From positions 1 to 35,254 of the forward strand of contig JAAFIB010000026.1 of NCBI GenBank assembly GCA_013297725.1: a stretch of 35,254 nucleotides of DNA, read 5' to 3'. Below the pieces are notes generated by a model. That model saw only the letters and a program-made list of their open reading frames with translations. It searched no databases and was not told the DNA's origin. Position numbers and translations under genes: made by a program. Position 1 is the stretch's first letter. The number at the start of each line of letters is the position of its first letter. The DNA is from Sphingomonadales bacterium (GTDB taxonomy: Bacteria; Pseudomonadota; Alphaproteobacteria; Sphingomonadales; Sphingomonadaceae). Below are positions 26,012 through 33,712 of this stretch, piece by piece.

Positions 26012-26983
26012 ATGAGCTCGGATAGTGAATTGAAATACGATAACGCCATTGAGGTGATGATGCCCTCGGCGGTTGAGGCCGAAGCTAGAATCAGAGATAG
26101 CAATACTCGATTCGTCCACTACACCACGGCGCAGTTTGCATTAGAAATTCTGAAATCTAAATGTATATGGATGCGCAACGCAACATGCATGAATGATTAT
26201 AACGAAATGCGATACGGGCTGCATTGCCTCGTAGAAGCTTTTGGAACCAATGCTGGGCATGCGTTCAACGCCGCTCTAGATGGCTGCCACCATGGTCTCG
26301 CAAAAGATTTAGATTCTGCATTTTCCAATGTTGCCCCCGCGTTGATTGAGCATACTTACTTGACCTGTGTATCTGAACACTCCGATGATGAAGAGGCCTA
26401 TGGTCGCCTATCCATGTGGCAGTCTTATGGGAGTAAAACAGGCGCGGCTTTGGTTTTTAACAACGGCCCGTTCTTAAGACCGACTGATGCCTTGCCTATA
26501 TGGGTTTCTCCGGTTTCATACGTGAATGCTCAGGGCGTGAAAGGAATAATTCAAAGCATCGCAGACAGGATGATCGAAAAGCGCGAGCTTCTCTCAAGCA
26601 TTCCGCGTGCTGATTTTATGGATCTTGCTTTTCGTTCTCTGATTTCTGCAGTTGTGAGTTGCAAACATGAGGGATTCCGAGAGGAAAAGGAATGGCGCAT
26701 CGTTCATTTACCAACGATTTGGCCCGCGCTAAATGAACGCCTTCCATTGGACCAAGTCTCATTAAATGGAGTTCCTCAACCCATCTTCAAAATCCCTTTT
26801 ACTGATTATCCAGAAGAGGGATTTCACGGCGTAACCATTCCTGAGCTCATCGACAAAATCATCGTTGGTCCGACCCAGTATCCAGCGGCAGTAAAAATGG
26901 CAATGGCACAGGTCCTTGGAGATGCCGGAGTCGTTAAATCTCTGGAGCGCATACAGTGCTCGGATGTCACCCTACGAATGTGA
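26012..26983 (+). CDS. DUF2971-family protein, probably acquired
   Basis: A 323-residue cytoplasmic protein with the DUF2971 pattern: RFVHYTTAQFALEILKSKCIWMRNATCMNDYNEMRYG near residue 33 and onward, then WQSYGSKTGAALVFNN and, near 225, KHEGFREEKEWRIV. The family's biochemical role is not known to me; members are common in variable genome regions and near defence or phage genes. Base composition is visibly more AT-rich than its neighbours xthA and the GbsR gene, and several codons (ATA, AGA, TTA) are rare around it, so horizontal transfer is likely. ATG start, four bases after the xthA stop, with GGGGTGAG as possible ribosome site. Confidence 0.75.
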   Translation: MSSDSELKYDNAIEVMMPSAVEAEARIRDSNTRFVHYTTAQFALEILKSKCIWMRNATCMNDYNEMRYGLHCLVEAFGTNAGHAFNAALDGCHHGLAKDLDSAFSNVAPALIEHTYLTCVSEHSDDEEAYGRLSMWQSYGSKTGAALVFNNGPFLRPTDALPIWVSPVSYVNAQGVKGIIQSIADRMIEKRELLSSIPRADFMDLAFRSLISAVVSCKHEGFREEKEWRIVHLPTIWPALNERLPLDQVSLNGVPQPIFKIPFTDYPEEGFHGVTIPELIDKIIVGPTQYPAAVKMAMAQVLGDAGVVKSLERIQCSDVTLRM

Positions 26984-27028
26984 AATGCAATTAATGACGA
27001 ACGGCAGTCGAGAAATCCAAGAAGCCGC

Positions 27029-27067
27029 TTGACAGTTCCCGTTATTTCTGTAAAAACAGAAATAACG
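27029..27067 (+). promoter_or_regulatory. Promoter and perfect palindromic operator of the GbsR-type gene
   Basis: TTGACA (27029-27034) is a consensus -35, with TAAAAA at 27051-27056 as the -10 (16-base spacing). Overlying it is the perfect palindrome CGTTATTTCTGT-AAAA-ACAGAAATAACG (27040-27067), 12-bp arms with a four-base centre. It ends 17 bases before the start codon with AAAGGA between. This is a very plausible autoregulatory operator. Confidence 0.85.
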
Positions 27068-27084
27068 AAAGGAAACGAGTCGTT

Positions 27085-27624
27085 ATGGGCGTTGAGAAAT
27101 ATCCTGAGGCGTTGGAATTTATCCTTCATTGGGGGGAGATGGGGACGCATTGGGGTGCGAACCGGTCGGTCGCTCAGGTCCATGCTTTGCTGTATTTGAG
27201 CAAGAAGCCGCTGGATGCAGAGGCGATTTGCGGCGCGCTTGATCTGGCCCGCTCCAATGTTTCCACAGCGTTGAAGGAGCTGCAAGGGTACGGCATTGTT
27301 CGCCGCACTCATGTTGCGGGCGACCGGCGCGATCACTTTGTGGCAGAGACCGAATTGTGGGAAATGTTCATGGCGATCACCGCCGAACGCAAAAAGCGAG
27401 AGATTGATCCGGTCATCGCCAAGCTTGCCGAGCTGAAAGAGCGGATGGCAGCGAACAAAGATTTGCCAGCGCATGTCCGCGATCGCATTGGTGGCATGCA
27501 CGATTTTATCAACACGCTGACCACTTGGTATGGGCAAGTGCGCGGTTTGAAAAAATCAACGCTGATTTCGCTGATGAAGCTGGGGGCAAAGGTTGCCCGC
27601 TTCATTCCCGGCGGGAAAGACTAA
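27085..27624 (+). CDS. GbsR/MarR-type transcriptional regulator
   Basis: A 179-residue winged-helix DNA-binding protein. The HTH region spans about 28-85 (VHALLYLSKKPLDAEAICGALDLARSNVSTALKELQGYGIVRRTHVAGDRRDHFVAE), with the GDRRDHF wing as in GbsR-like members of the MarR superfamily. A long C-terminal helical part (90-170) likely dimerises. The founding GbsR represses choline-to-glycine-betaine genes, but no such genes occur here, so the ligand is unknown. The perfect palindrome 17 bases upstream implies autoregulation, and half of it recurs before the next gene, suggesting that membrane protein as the main target. ATG start with GAAAGGAAACGAG upstream. Confidence 0.88.
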   Translation: MGVEKYPEALEFILHWGEMGTHWGANRSVAQVHALLYLSKKPLDAEAICGALDLARSNVSTALKELQGYGIVRRTHVAGDRRDHFVAETELWEMFMAITAERKKREIDPVIAKLAELKERMAANKDLPAHVRDRIGGMHDFINTLTTWYGQVRGLKKSTLISLMKLGAKVARFIPGGKD

Positions 27625-27649
27625 CCAGTTCCAAACAGGAGAAAAGACC

Positions 27650-27676
27650 ATGCCACCTGAACATTCGCGTAACTAA
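27650..27676 (+). CDS. Eight-codon ORF with strong ribosome site; leader peptide or remnant
   Basis: ATG-CCA-CCT-GAA-CAT-TCG-CGT-AAC-TAA, preceded by CAGGAG eight bases upstream. It lies between the regulator and the membrane protein. It could be a leader peptide or what is left of a deleted gene; there is no other support. Confidence 0.25.
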   Translation: MPPEHSRN

Positions 27677-27691
27677 CACTTTCGATAGTTT

Positions 27692-27701
27692 CAGAAATAA
27701 C
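27692..27701 (+). promoter_or_regulatory. Second copy of the GbsR-operator half-site
   Basis: CAGAAATAAC is identical to ten bases of the right arm of the palindrome at 27056-27067. It is flanked by TTT and CGAAATA (TTTCAGAAATAACCGAAA), a weaker partial palindrome. It is 33 bases before the membrane protein start codon. Confidence 0.6.
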
Positions 27702-27733
27702 CGAAATACTCTCTCCTAAGAAAGGATACGAAA

Positions 27734-28180
27734 ATGACCACCATCCTTGCATATAGCCTGTACCTGATCATCGCGATTGGCATGACAATCTGGGTCGCGT
27801 GGACGCTTAGCACCAATGGCAAAATCTATCTGATCCGCTGTTTCGGCCATGATGCCGAGCTTGCGACCAGTGTGAACCATTTGCTGGTTGTCGGTTTTTA
27901 CCTCGTCAATTTCGGCTTTATTGCCTTGGCGCTGAGCACAGCGGGCGAGGTTGAGGGCGGCGCAGCTGTGATGCGTTTCCTTGGCTGGTATGTTGGCCTT
28001 GCGGTTCTGGTGCTGGGCGGCATGCACTTCTTTAACATGGGTGCGGTGACACGGCATGGAAAGAAAGTTGCCGACTGGGTGCATGAACGCGCGCCAGAGC
28101 CCGAGCCCGAACCTACCCCTGCAGCACAGCCAGTTGAGCGGCAGGTAGCGACGGCGAAACGGGACAGCATCTTGCGGTAA
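27734..28180 (+). CDS. Small integral membrane protein regulated with the GbsR-type gene
   Basis: A 148-residue inner-membrane protein with three hydrophobic segments (about 4-26, 46-70 and 83-105), conserved-looking loops (STNGKIYLIRCFGHDAELATSVNHLL), and a C-terminal tail rich in Glu-Pro repeats (RAPEPEPEPTPAAQ). I do not recognise the family. Conserved His and Asn residues near membrane edges (SVNHLL, GGMHFFNMG) might bind a ligand or metal. AAAGGA ribosome site before ATG. Proximity and the shared operator half-site suggest control by the regulator upstream; a membrane transport or sensing function is only a guess. Confidence 0.75.
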   Translation: MTTILAYSLYLIIAIGMTIWVAWTLSTNGKIYLIRCFGHDAELATSVNHLLVVGFYLVNFGFIALALSTAGEVEGGAAVMRFLGWYVGLAVLVLGGMHFFNMGAVTRHGKKVADWVHERAPEPEPEPTPAAQPVERQVATAKRDSILR

Positions 28181-28205
28181 CTATCCCGTTGGAAAAATTG
28201 TAAAA

Positions 28206-28262
28206 GAGAGGGGAGGGGGAGAGATGTCGGCGTTTATCATGCCCGCGCTCTCCCCCTCTCTC
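28206..28262. repeat. Purine/pyrimidine inverted repeat, copy 3
   Basis: GAGAGGGGAGGGGGAGAG (28206-28223) pairs with CTCTCCCCCTCTCTC (28248-28262) across a 24-base loop. It lies between convergent genes and may act as a bidirectional terminator. Same style as the elements at 3701-3822 and 25101-25169, but not the same sequence. Confidence 0.65.
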
Positions 28263-28293
28263 ATCTCATTTACATAATCTGTTTCGGTCTTGA

Positions 28294-29601
28294 TCAAACA
28301 GCCGCCAACGCCTGTTCAAAATCAGCAATCAAATCATCAGCATCCTCAATGCCGATTGAAATCCGCACCAGATTATCGGTAATCCCCAGCGCGTCCTTGC
28401 GTTCTTGCGGAACCGATAAATGCGTCATCGCTGCCGGGTGGCTGGCCAGCGTTTCTGTCCCACCCAGTGAAACCGCTAGCTTTGCGATTTTCAGCGCGTC
28501 CAAGAACCGGAAACTTTCGGCCTCTCCGCCCTTGATGAAAACCGAGAAGGTCGATCCAGCACCTGTGCAATGCCGGTTGTAAATATCCTGTTGCCGCGCA
28601 TCGTCGATCATGCCCAGATAGCCAAGGCCATCGACCTTGGGATGGCTTTTCAGGAAGGCGCAGACCTTTGCCGCATTTTCGCCGGCACGGCTCATGCGCA
28701 GTTCCAATGTCTCCAAACTGCGTAGCAACATCCATGCCGTATTTGGATCGCAGATTGTGCCGATCACATTGCGCATCGGACGGATCAGGTCGATCAACGC
28801 TTGGTCGCCGCACACACCGCCTGCGACCAGATCCGAATGGCCGCCTGCATATTTGGTCAGACTGTAGACTACAAGTTCCGCGCCCTGTTTGATCGGCTGT
28901 TGCCACAAAGGACCAAGGAACGTGTTGTCGATGGCGATGGCGGGTTTTTGCTCGCCAGTGAATGCAGCATCACGCGCGGCGCGCACCGCCTCTACATCGA
29001 CTAGAGCATTGGTCGGGTTGGCGGGGCTTTCCAGATAGACGAGCGCAACTTTGCCGCCGGTTTCGGCGGCCCTGGCTTTGGCCTTGTCTAGCACAGCATC
29101 AATCTCTTCGCGCGTCGCACCTGCTGGAAAATCAAAAAAGCTGATGCCAAAGCGCGACAATATCCGCGCGATCAGCGTCTCGGTTGCGGCATAAAGCGGC
29201 CCCGAATGCACGATCACATCGTTCTGGCTGACCAGTGCAAACAGCAAAGTGGAAATCGCCGACATACCGCTGGAAAAAACCAGCGCATCGTCTGCGCCGT
29301 CCCACACCGATAGCCTGTCTTCCAGTATTTCCTGATTGGGGCCATTAAATCGCCCATAGACCAGCCCTTCTGCCGGGCCTTTACGCTTTCCAGTGATGTG
29401 TTCAAAAAACGTCTTGCCCGCCTGCGCACTTTCAAAGGCAAAGGTTGAGGTTAAAAACACCGGCGGTTTTAACGCGCCTTCGGACAATGTCGGGTCATAG
29501 CCATGTCCCATCATCAACGTCGAAGGCTTTAGCGCGCGTCCGCCGATCGTTTCCACATGCGGTTTGGGTTTATAGCGAACAGGGGTTGGAACATCAGTCA
29601 T
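28294..29601 (-). CDS. Cystathionine gamma-synthase-family PLP enzyme
   Basis: A 435-residue Cys/Met-metabolism enzyme using pyridoxal phosphate. Features with this start: YGRFNGPNQEILEDRL (82-97); phosphate-binding SSGMSA (110-115); Asp225 (AIDNTFLGPLWQQP), which contacts the PLP ring nitrogen; and the Schiff-base Lys250 in VVYSLTKYAGGHSDLVAGG. Members include cystathionine gamma-synthase, beta-lyase, O-acyl-homoserine sulfhydrylase and methionine gamma-lyase; the substrate cannot be chosen from sequence. The extended N-terminus with LMMGHGYDPTLSEG is typical of a sphingomonad branch. ATG 29601 follows AGGAGA by nine bases. The palindrome GTTTCA-AA-TGAAAC lies 40 bases upstream. Confidence 0.9.
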   Translation of the reverse strand: MTDVPTPVRYKPKPHVETIGGRALKPSTLMMGHGYDPTLSEGALKPPVFLTSTFAFESAQAGKTFFEHITGKRKGPAEGLVYGRFNGPNQEILEDRLSVWDGADDALVFSSGMSAISTLLFALVSQNDVIVHSGPLYAATETLIARILSRFGISFFDFPAGATREEIDAVLDKAKARAAETGGKVALVYLESPANPTNALVDVEAVRAARDAAFTGEQKPAIAIDNTFLGPLWQQPIKQGAELVVYSLTKYAGGHSDLVAGGVCGDQALIDLIRPMRNVIGTICDPNTAWMLLRSLETLELRMSRAGENAAKVCAFLKSHPKVDGLGYLGMIDDARQQDIYNRHCTGAGSTFSVFIKGGEAESFRFLDALKIAKLAVSLGGTETLASHPAAMTHLSVPQERKDALGITDNLVRISIGIEDADDLIADFEQALAAV

Positions 29602-29640
29602 CAGCGGGAATCTCCTATTGCTGCTCACATAACATAATTT

Positions 29641-29654
29641 GTTTCAAATGAAAC
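29641..29654. promoter_or_regulatory. Palindrome GTTTCAAATGAAAC upstream of the PLP enzyme gene
   Basis: A 14-base perfect palindrome (GTTTCA-AA-TGAAAC) in an AT-rich setting 40-53 bases before the start codon, and 14 bases past the SLC13 stop codon. It could be an operator, for instance for a sulfur or methionine regulator. No binding protein can be named. Confidence 0.45.
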
Positions 29655-29667
29655 TATATTGCGCGAT

Positions 29668-31071
29668 CTAGTGAAGCGATGCGACCATCCAGACGCAGCC
29701 TACGATCAACGGAATGCCGAACAGATCGATCCATAATCCAGCCTTTAACATCCGCGGCAAGGCAATGTGCTGCGTTGACCAGGCAATGGCATTTGGGCCC
29801 GTTCCTGACGGCATCATAAAGCCCCAGCTCGCGGCAATCGAGGCGCACATTGCGAGCAGCCACGGGTCAGACCCTGTTGCAGCAACTAGCCCGGCGACAA
29901 CGGGCATTACGCCGCTTGCGGTTGCCACATTGCTGGCAAATTCGGTGATGACGATAACAAGCGCAGTGATCGCGACCGCGATGATCAGTGGATGGACGCC
30001 CGCCAGCGGTTTCAGCGCTTCACCCAACCATGTCGCAAGCCCCGATTCGGTAATCCCCGCTGCCAGTGCCAGACCGCCGCCGAACATCATGATGACCCCC
30101 CAAGGCGCACGATCAGCCTCTTTCCAATTAAGCAATGGCCGTCCGCTGCCGTCGGGTAGTATGAACAACAGCAACGAACAGGCGATGGCGATGGTGCCGT
30201 CGGTGATCGACCCTTTTGGCAGCGCATCTTCCAAAAAGGGCTGAGCCATCCAGAGGGCAACCACCAGCAGGATCAATGGCAACAATCGTGTCTCTGCGCC
30301 GCTCCACGCGCCTTGCTCGCCAATCGCGCCGCGTGCTGCGCTTGCATCAAATGGTTTTGCATTGATGCGCTGGACACTTGCCAATATCCATGCCGTTGCT
30401 GGCACAGCGATCAGCAAGATCGGTACGCCAAAACTCATCCAATCGATGAAGCTGATTTTGAAGCCCAGTTGCTTTTCGATCAAGCCCGCAGCAATCGCAT
30501 TGGTGGGCGATCCAACCAAGGTGCCAAGCCCGCCAAGCGATGCGGCAAAAGCTACGCCCATCACCAGTGCGCCTGCCATGCCGTCAGTATCTTCTTCGGC
30601 AATTCCGCCCGCCGCGATCACCGCCAGAGCAATCGGCATCATGATCAGCGCCGTTGAGGTGTTGGAAATCCACATCGACAGGAATGCCGTTGCCGCCATA
30701 AAGGCCAGCAACAGCCCAAAACTGCTTTTGCCCGCAAAACCCAATATGCCTAGTGCAATGCGCCGATGCATCCCTGTGCGTTCGATGGCGAGTGCGAAAA
30801 AGGCACCGCCCAAGATCAGGAACAGGATCGGCGAGTAATATTCCTTTGCTACATCACCCGCAGACATGATCCCCATAAAAGGCAGTGCGAGAAAGGGAAG
30901 GAGTGCTGTCGCCGTAAGCGGCAAAGCCTCTGTCATCCACCAGATCGCCATCAATATAGTGAGTGCTGCTACATGCCATGCGGGGGCGGCCATCGAAGCA
31001 GGCGGGCCGATGACAAGCATCAGGATAAAGACCGCGGCTCCGCCCCATAGGCCGACCTGTTTAGCTGTCAT
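29668..31071 (-). CDS. SLC13/DASS-family sodium-coupled anion transporter
   Basis: A 467-residue inner-membrane carrier with about 11-12 helices plus two re-entrant hairpins. The family's substrate and sodium-site motifs are visible: WISNTSTALIMMPIA (first SNT), TEFASNVATASGVMPVVAG (second, SNV), and MMPSGTGPNAIAW. Typical substrates are C4-dicarboxylates, citrate or sulfate, driven by sodium. Which of these applies is open. The start codon overlaps the stop of pgeF (ATGA), an odd functional pairing which nevertheless suggests joint transcription. Confidence 0.92.
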   Translation of the reverse strand: MTAKQVGLWGGAAVFILMLVIGPPASMAAPAWHVAALTILMAIWWMTEALPLTATALLPFLALPFMGIMSAGDVAKEYYSPILFLILGGAFFALAIERTGMHRRIALGILGFAGKSSFGLLLAFMAATAFLSMWISNTSTALIMMPIALAVIAAGGIAEEDTDGMAGALVMGVAFAASLGGLGTLVGSPTNAIAAGLIEKQLGFKISFIDWMSFGVPILLIAVPATAWILASVQRINAKPFDASAARGAIGEQGAWSGAETRLLPLILLVVALWMAQPFLEDALPKGSITDGTIAIACSLLLFILPDGSGRPLLNWKEADRAPWGVIMMFGGGLALAAGITESGLATWLGEALKPLAGVHPLIIAVAITALVIVITEFASNVATASGVMPVVAGLVAATGSDPWLLAMCASIAASWGFMMPSGTGPNAIAWSTQHIALPRMLKAGLWIDLFGIPLIVGCVWMVASLH

Positions 31072-31847
31072 ATTGGCAGTCCAATCAACGCCATTTGCCC
31101 ACCATAGCCATCCTCGCCTTTATGGCAGCTGCGCCGATAGCTGAAAAAGCGTTCGGGTTGCGAATAGGTATCCTGCCCCAGACACTCGATCTGCGTGATG
31201 CCAAATGCGGCGAGGCGTGCGGCGACATAGCCTTCGATATCGAACTGGAAATGGCCGGGTTTTCCATCAGCGAAAAAGCGTTCGTTGGCGGCGTCTTCCT
31301 CGGCAAAGCGGCGGAAGAACCCCTCATCAACCTCATAGCTTTTCTGGGCTATGCAGGGGCCGATGGCGCAAGCGATGTTGGCGCGGTCTGCGCCCAAAGC
31401 TTCCATCGCCAATATGGTATTATCCGTCACACCGGTGATAGAGCCTTTCCAGCCGCTATGCGCCGCGCCGACCACGCCCGCCTTTGCATCGGAAAATAGC
31501 ACCGGCACACAATCGGCGGTTTGCACCGCAAGCAGAAAGCCGTGACGGTTCGTGACCAGCGCGTCGGCCTTTGGCGGGTTGTGCTGATCGATGGGCTCTG
31601 TGACCGTGACGACATCGGGGGAATGGATTTGATAGACACGCGAAAGGTCAGCGCCCGGCAGCACAGCCGCAACTGCTCTGCGCCGGTTCTCGAGCACATG
31701 ATCGCTATTGTCATCGGAACCCAGGCTACAATTCAGGCTGGCAAATATGCCGCCCGAAACACCGCCGCGCCGGCCAAGAAAGCCATGCGGAATATCCCCA
31801 AGCGCTGAACTGCGCAAAATTTCGATTGTGTCGTCACTCTTCGTCAT
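31068..31847 (-). CDS. pgeF: Peptidoglycan editing factor PgeF (YfiH/laccase-domain family)
   Basis: A 259-residue cytoplasmic protein of the YfiH/LACC1 family. Metal ligands are His75 (YQIHSPDV), Cys113 (QTADCVPVLFSD) and His130 (GAAHSGWKGS), as in E. coli YfiH. Two roles are reported for the family: removing wrongly incorporated amino acids from peptidoglycan precursors, and purine nucleoside phosphorolysis/deamination. The older label polyphenol oxidase comes from the same domain. ATG start; divergent from the YeeZ-like gene at 31923. Overlaps the SLC13 gene downstream by ATGA. Confidence 0.93.
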   Translation of the reverse strand: MTKSDDTIEILRSSALGDIPHGFLGRRGGVSGGIFASLNCSLGSDDNSDHVLENRRRAVAAVLPGADLSRVYQIHSPDVVTVTEPIDQHNPPKADALVTNRHGFLLAVQTADCVPVLFSDAKAGVVGAAHSGWKGSITGVTDNTILAMEALGADRANIACAIGPCIAQKSYEVDEGFFRRFAEEDAANERFFADGKPGHFQFDIEGYVAARLAAFGITQIECLGQDTYSQPERFFSYRRSCHKGEDGYGGQMALIGLPI

Positions 31848-31922
31848 GCGGCACTCTTTGCAGTCTGCAAACAGATTGGCAACATGCTTGACGAGAGTAA
31901 CACGAAACCGGAAAGCAATGGG

Positions 31923-32732
31923 ATGACAGATAGATTACTGATTTTCGGAATGGGCTATTCGGCAGGGCGTCTTGCGGCCCGTTTGCGGCTGGATAGTTGG
32001 GATGTCACAGGGATCAGGCGGCAGGCGAGTGGGGAGTGCATCGCATTTGATGATAGCCAATCAGTGCGAGCCGCAATTGCATCGGCCACACATATCCTGT
32101 CATCGGTTCCTCCCTTGGCAGAGGGCGGCGATCCTGTGCTGTTGCAATATGGCGCAGACATTGCGGCAAGTGGTGCAAAATGGATCGGGTATCTTTCGGC
32201 CACCGGCGTTTACGGTGACACCAATGGCGCATGGGTGGATGAAAGCGCAACGATCGGTGGCGGCAGGCGCACTGCCCGTGCGGATGCGGATCTTGAGTGG
32301 CAGGGGCTTGGCTCGGTCTTTCGCCTTCCCGGCATTTACGGCCCGGGGCGTTCAGCGCTCGACCGTGTGCAATCAGGCAAAGCGCACCGCATTGATGTGC
32401 CGGACCAAGTGTTCAGCCGTGTGCATGTCGATGATATCGTATCGGGCGTTATCGCGGGCATGGCTGGACCGCGCGGATGCTATAATCTGTCGGACGATTT
32501 CCCGAGTAGCCAGAATGGCGTGATTGAACATGCTTGCGCGTTGCTGGGCGTCGCGCCGCCGCCGATGCAATCGCTGGACCAGGCACAGCTTTCACCGATG
32601 GCAATGGGCTTTTATGCGGAAAACCGGCGCATTTCGAACCGTAAAGCGAAAAGGTTGCTTGGTTGGTCTCCGGTTTATTCCGATTACAAACAAGGCCTTG
32701 ATGCGATTTTTCATTTGGACGCAAAAGTTTAG
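31923..32732 (+). CDS. YeeZ-like SDR-family NAD(P)-binding protein
   Basis: A 269-residue extended or atypical SDR protein. The nucleotide-binding loop is LLIFGMGYSAGRLA near the N-terminus. Mid-chain it has YLSATGVYGDTNGAWVDE, resembling the sugar-epimerase STTGVYG segment but with no Tyr-x-x-x-Lys pair, and then FRLPGIYGPGRSALDRV and FSRVHVDDIVSGVIAGM. E. coli YeeZ has this build and no proven reaction. ATG 31923 was chosen over the in-frame ATG at 31884, because GGAAAG is placed seven bases upstream and the Rossmann fold starts at once. Confidence 0.82.
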   Translation: MTDRLLIFGMGYSAGRLAARLRLDSWDVTGIRRQASGECIAFDDSQSVRAAIASATHILSSVPPLAEGGDPVLLQYGADIAASGAKWIGYLSATGVYGDTNGAWVDESATIGGGRRTARADADLEWQGLGSVFRLPGIYGPGRSALDRVQSGKAHRIDVPDQVFSRVHVDDIVSGVIAGMAGPRGCYNLSDDFPSSQNGVIEHACALLGVAPPPMQSLDQAQLSPMAMGFYAENRRISNRKAKRLLGWSPVYSDYKQGLDAIFHLDAKV

Positions 32733-32814
32733 CATTGACGGACTCCCGCTGCTACGCCAGCTTGCTGTCAAGACGGCAAAAGACCGGCACTTTACGTTTG
32801 AGGGAGATTGAATT

Positions 32815-33600
32815 TTGGCCAGTATTGCTATCGAGCCGGTATCGCGTCCATCGCTGTTCCTGATCCTAACCGAATTGCCGCGCGCAATTGCTGAATTTAG
32901 CTCGATCCCCTTGGCCAGCCCGTTTTTGATGCAAGCTCCCAAAGGCGATGGCCATCCGGTGATGTTGCTGCCGGGCTTTATGGCGACTGAAAATTCGATG
33001 AAGCCCTTGGCGCGGTATCTGGGCAAGCTTGGCTATGATGTTCATCACTGGGACTTAGGCCGTAATCTGGGGCCAAAGGCCATCGGCGATAAGGGTGAAC
33101 GCTTGATTGCGCGCCTTGATGAAATCCACGCTGCAACTGGCAAAAAAGTGAGCCTTGTCGGCTGGTCATTGGGCGGAACGCTTGCGCGGCAATTGTCGCG
33201 CCGCCGCCCCGACCTTGTCCGGCAGGTCATTTCGCTAGGTTCACCGATCAGCGGCAGCCCGAAATCGACCAATGCTTGGCGCGCGTATCAGTGGATGACG
33301 GGCCAGAAAATTGATGACCCAGAGGTGAAAGCGCAAATGGCAGAAAGCCACGAAGTGCCGCCAGTTCCAGCAACGGCGATTTTCTCGCGGCAGGACGGCG
33401 TGGTTGCTTGGCAAACGAGCCGTGAAGCCAAAGCGCCGCAGACCGATAACATCGAAGTCAACGGCAGCCATTGCGGGCTTGGGGTTAATCCTGCTGTTCT
33501 GTGGGCGGTTGCTGACCGGTTGGCGATGGCAGAGGGTGATTGGAAGCCGTTTGAGCGATCCGGGTTGAAATCGTTCGTGTATCCCTCTTCGGGGCATTGA
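32815..33600 (+). CDS. Alpha/beta hydrolase
   Basis: A 261-residue cytoplasmic alpha/beta-fold hydrolase. The nucleophile elbow GWSLGG has Ser118, the acid is Asp194 (FSRQDGVVAW) and the base is His219 (NGSHCGLG), a complete triad. The HG-like oxyanion region is LLPGFMATENSM. It is reminiscent of small lipase/acyltransferase-like proteins, and a WS/DGAT gene lies next to it in the opposite direction, so a lipid-ester substrate is conceivable. TTG 32815 is the start, with GAGGGAG ten bases upstream; no ATG lies before the conserved region. 82 bases after the YeeZ-like gene. Confidence 0.85.
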   Translation: MASIAIEPVSRPSLFLILTELPRAIAEFSSIPLASPFLMQAPKGDGHPVMLLPGFMATENSMKPLARYLGKLGYDVHHWDLGRNLGPKAIGDKGERLIARLDEIHAATGKKVSLVGWSLGGTLARQLSRRRPDLVRQVISLGSPISGSPKSTNAWRAYQWMTGQKIDDPEVKAQMAESHEVPPVPATAIFSRQDGVVAWQTSREAKAPQTDNIEVNGSHCGLGVNPAVLWAVADRLAMAEGDWKPFERSGLKSFVYPSSGH

Positions 33601-33627
33601 GTATTCTAACACTGGCAAACACAAACA

Positions 33628-33712
33628 CCGTTTGTGCTGAGCCTGTCGAAGCGCCGCTGTAAGCATCGCGCAACAGATGATAGACGCACTTCGACAGGCT
33701 CAGCGCTAACGG
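33628..33712. repeat. REP inverted pair, copy 3
   Basis: Arms 33628-33652 and 33685-33712 with core GTGCTGAGCCTGTCGAAGC, loop 32 bases. The right end sits directly next to the stop codon of the WS/DGAT gene (TAA at 33713-33715 on the minus strand), between converging genes. Confidence 0.9.
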
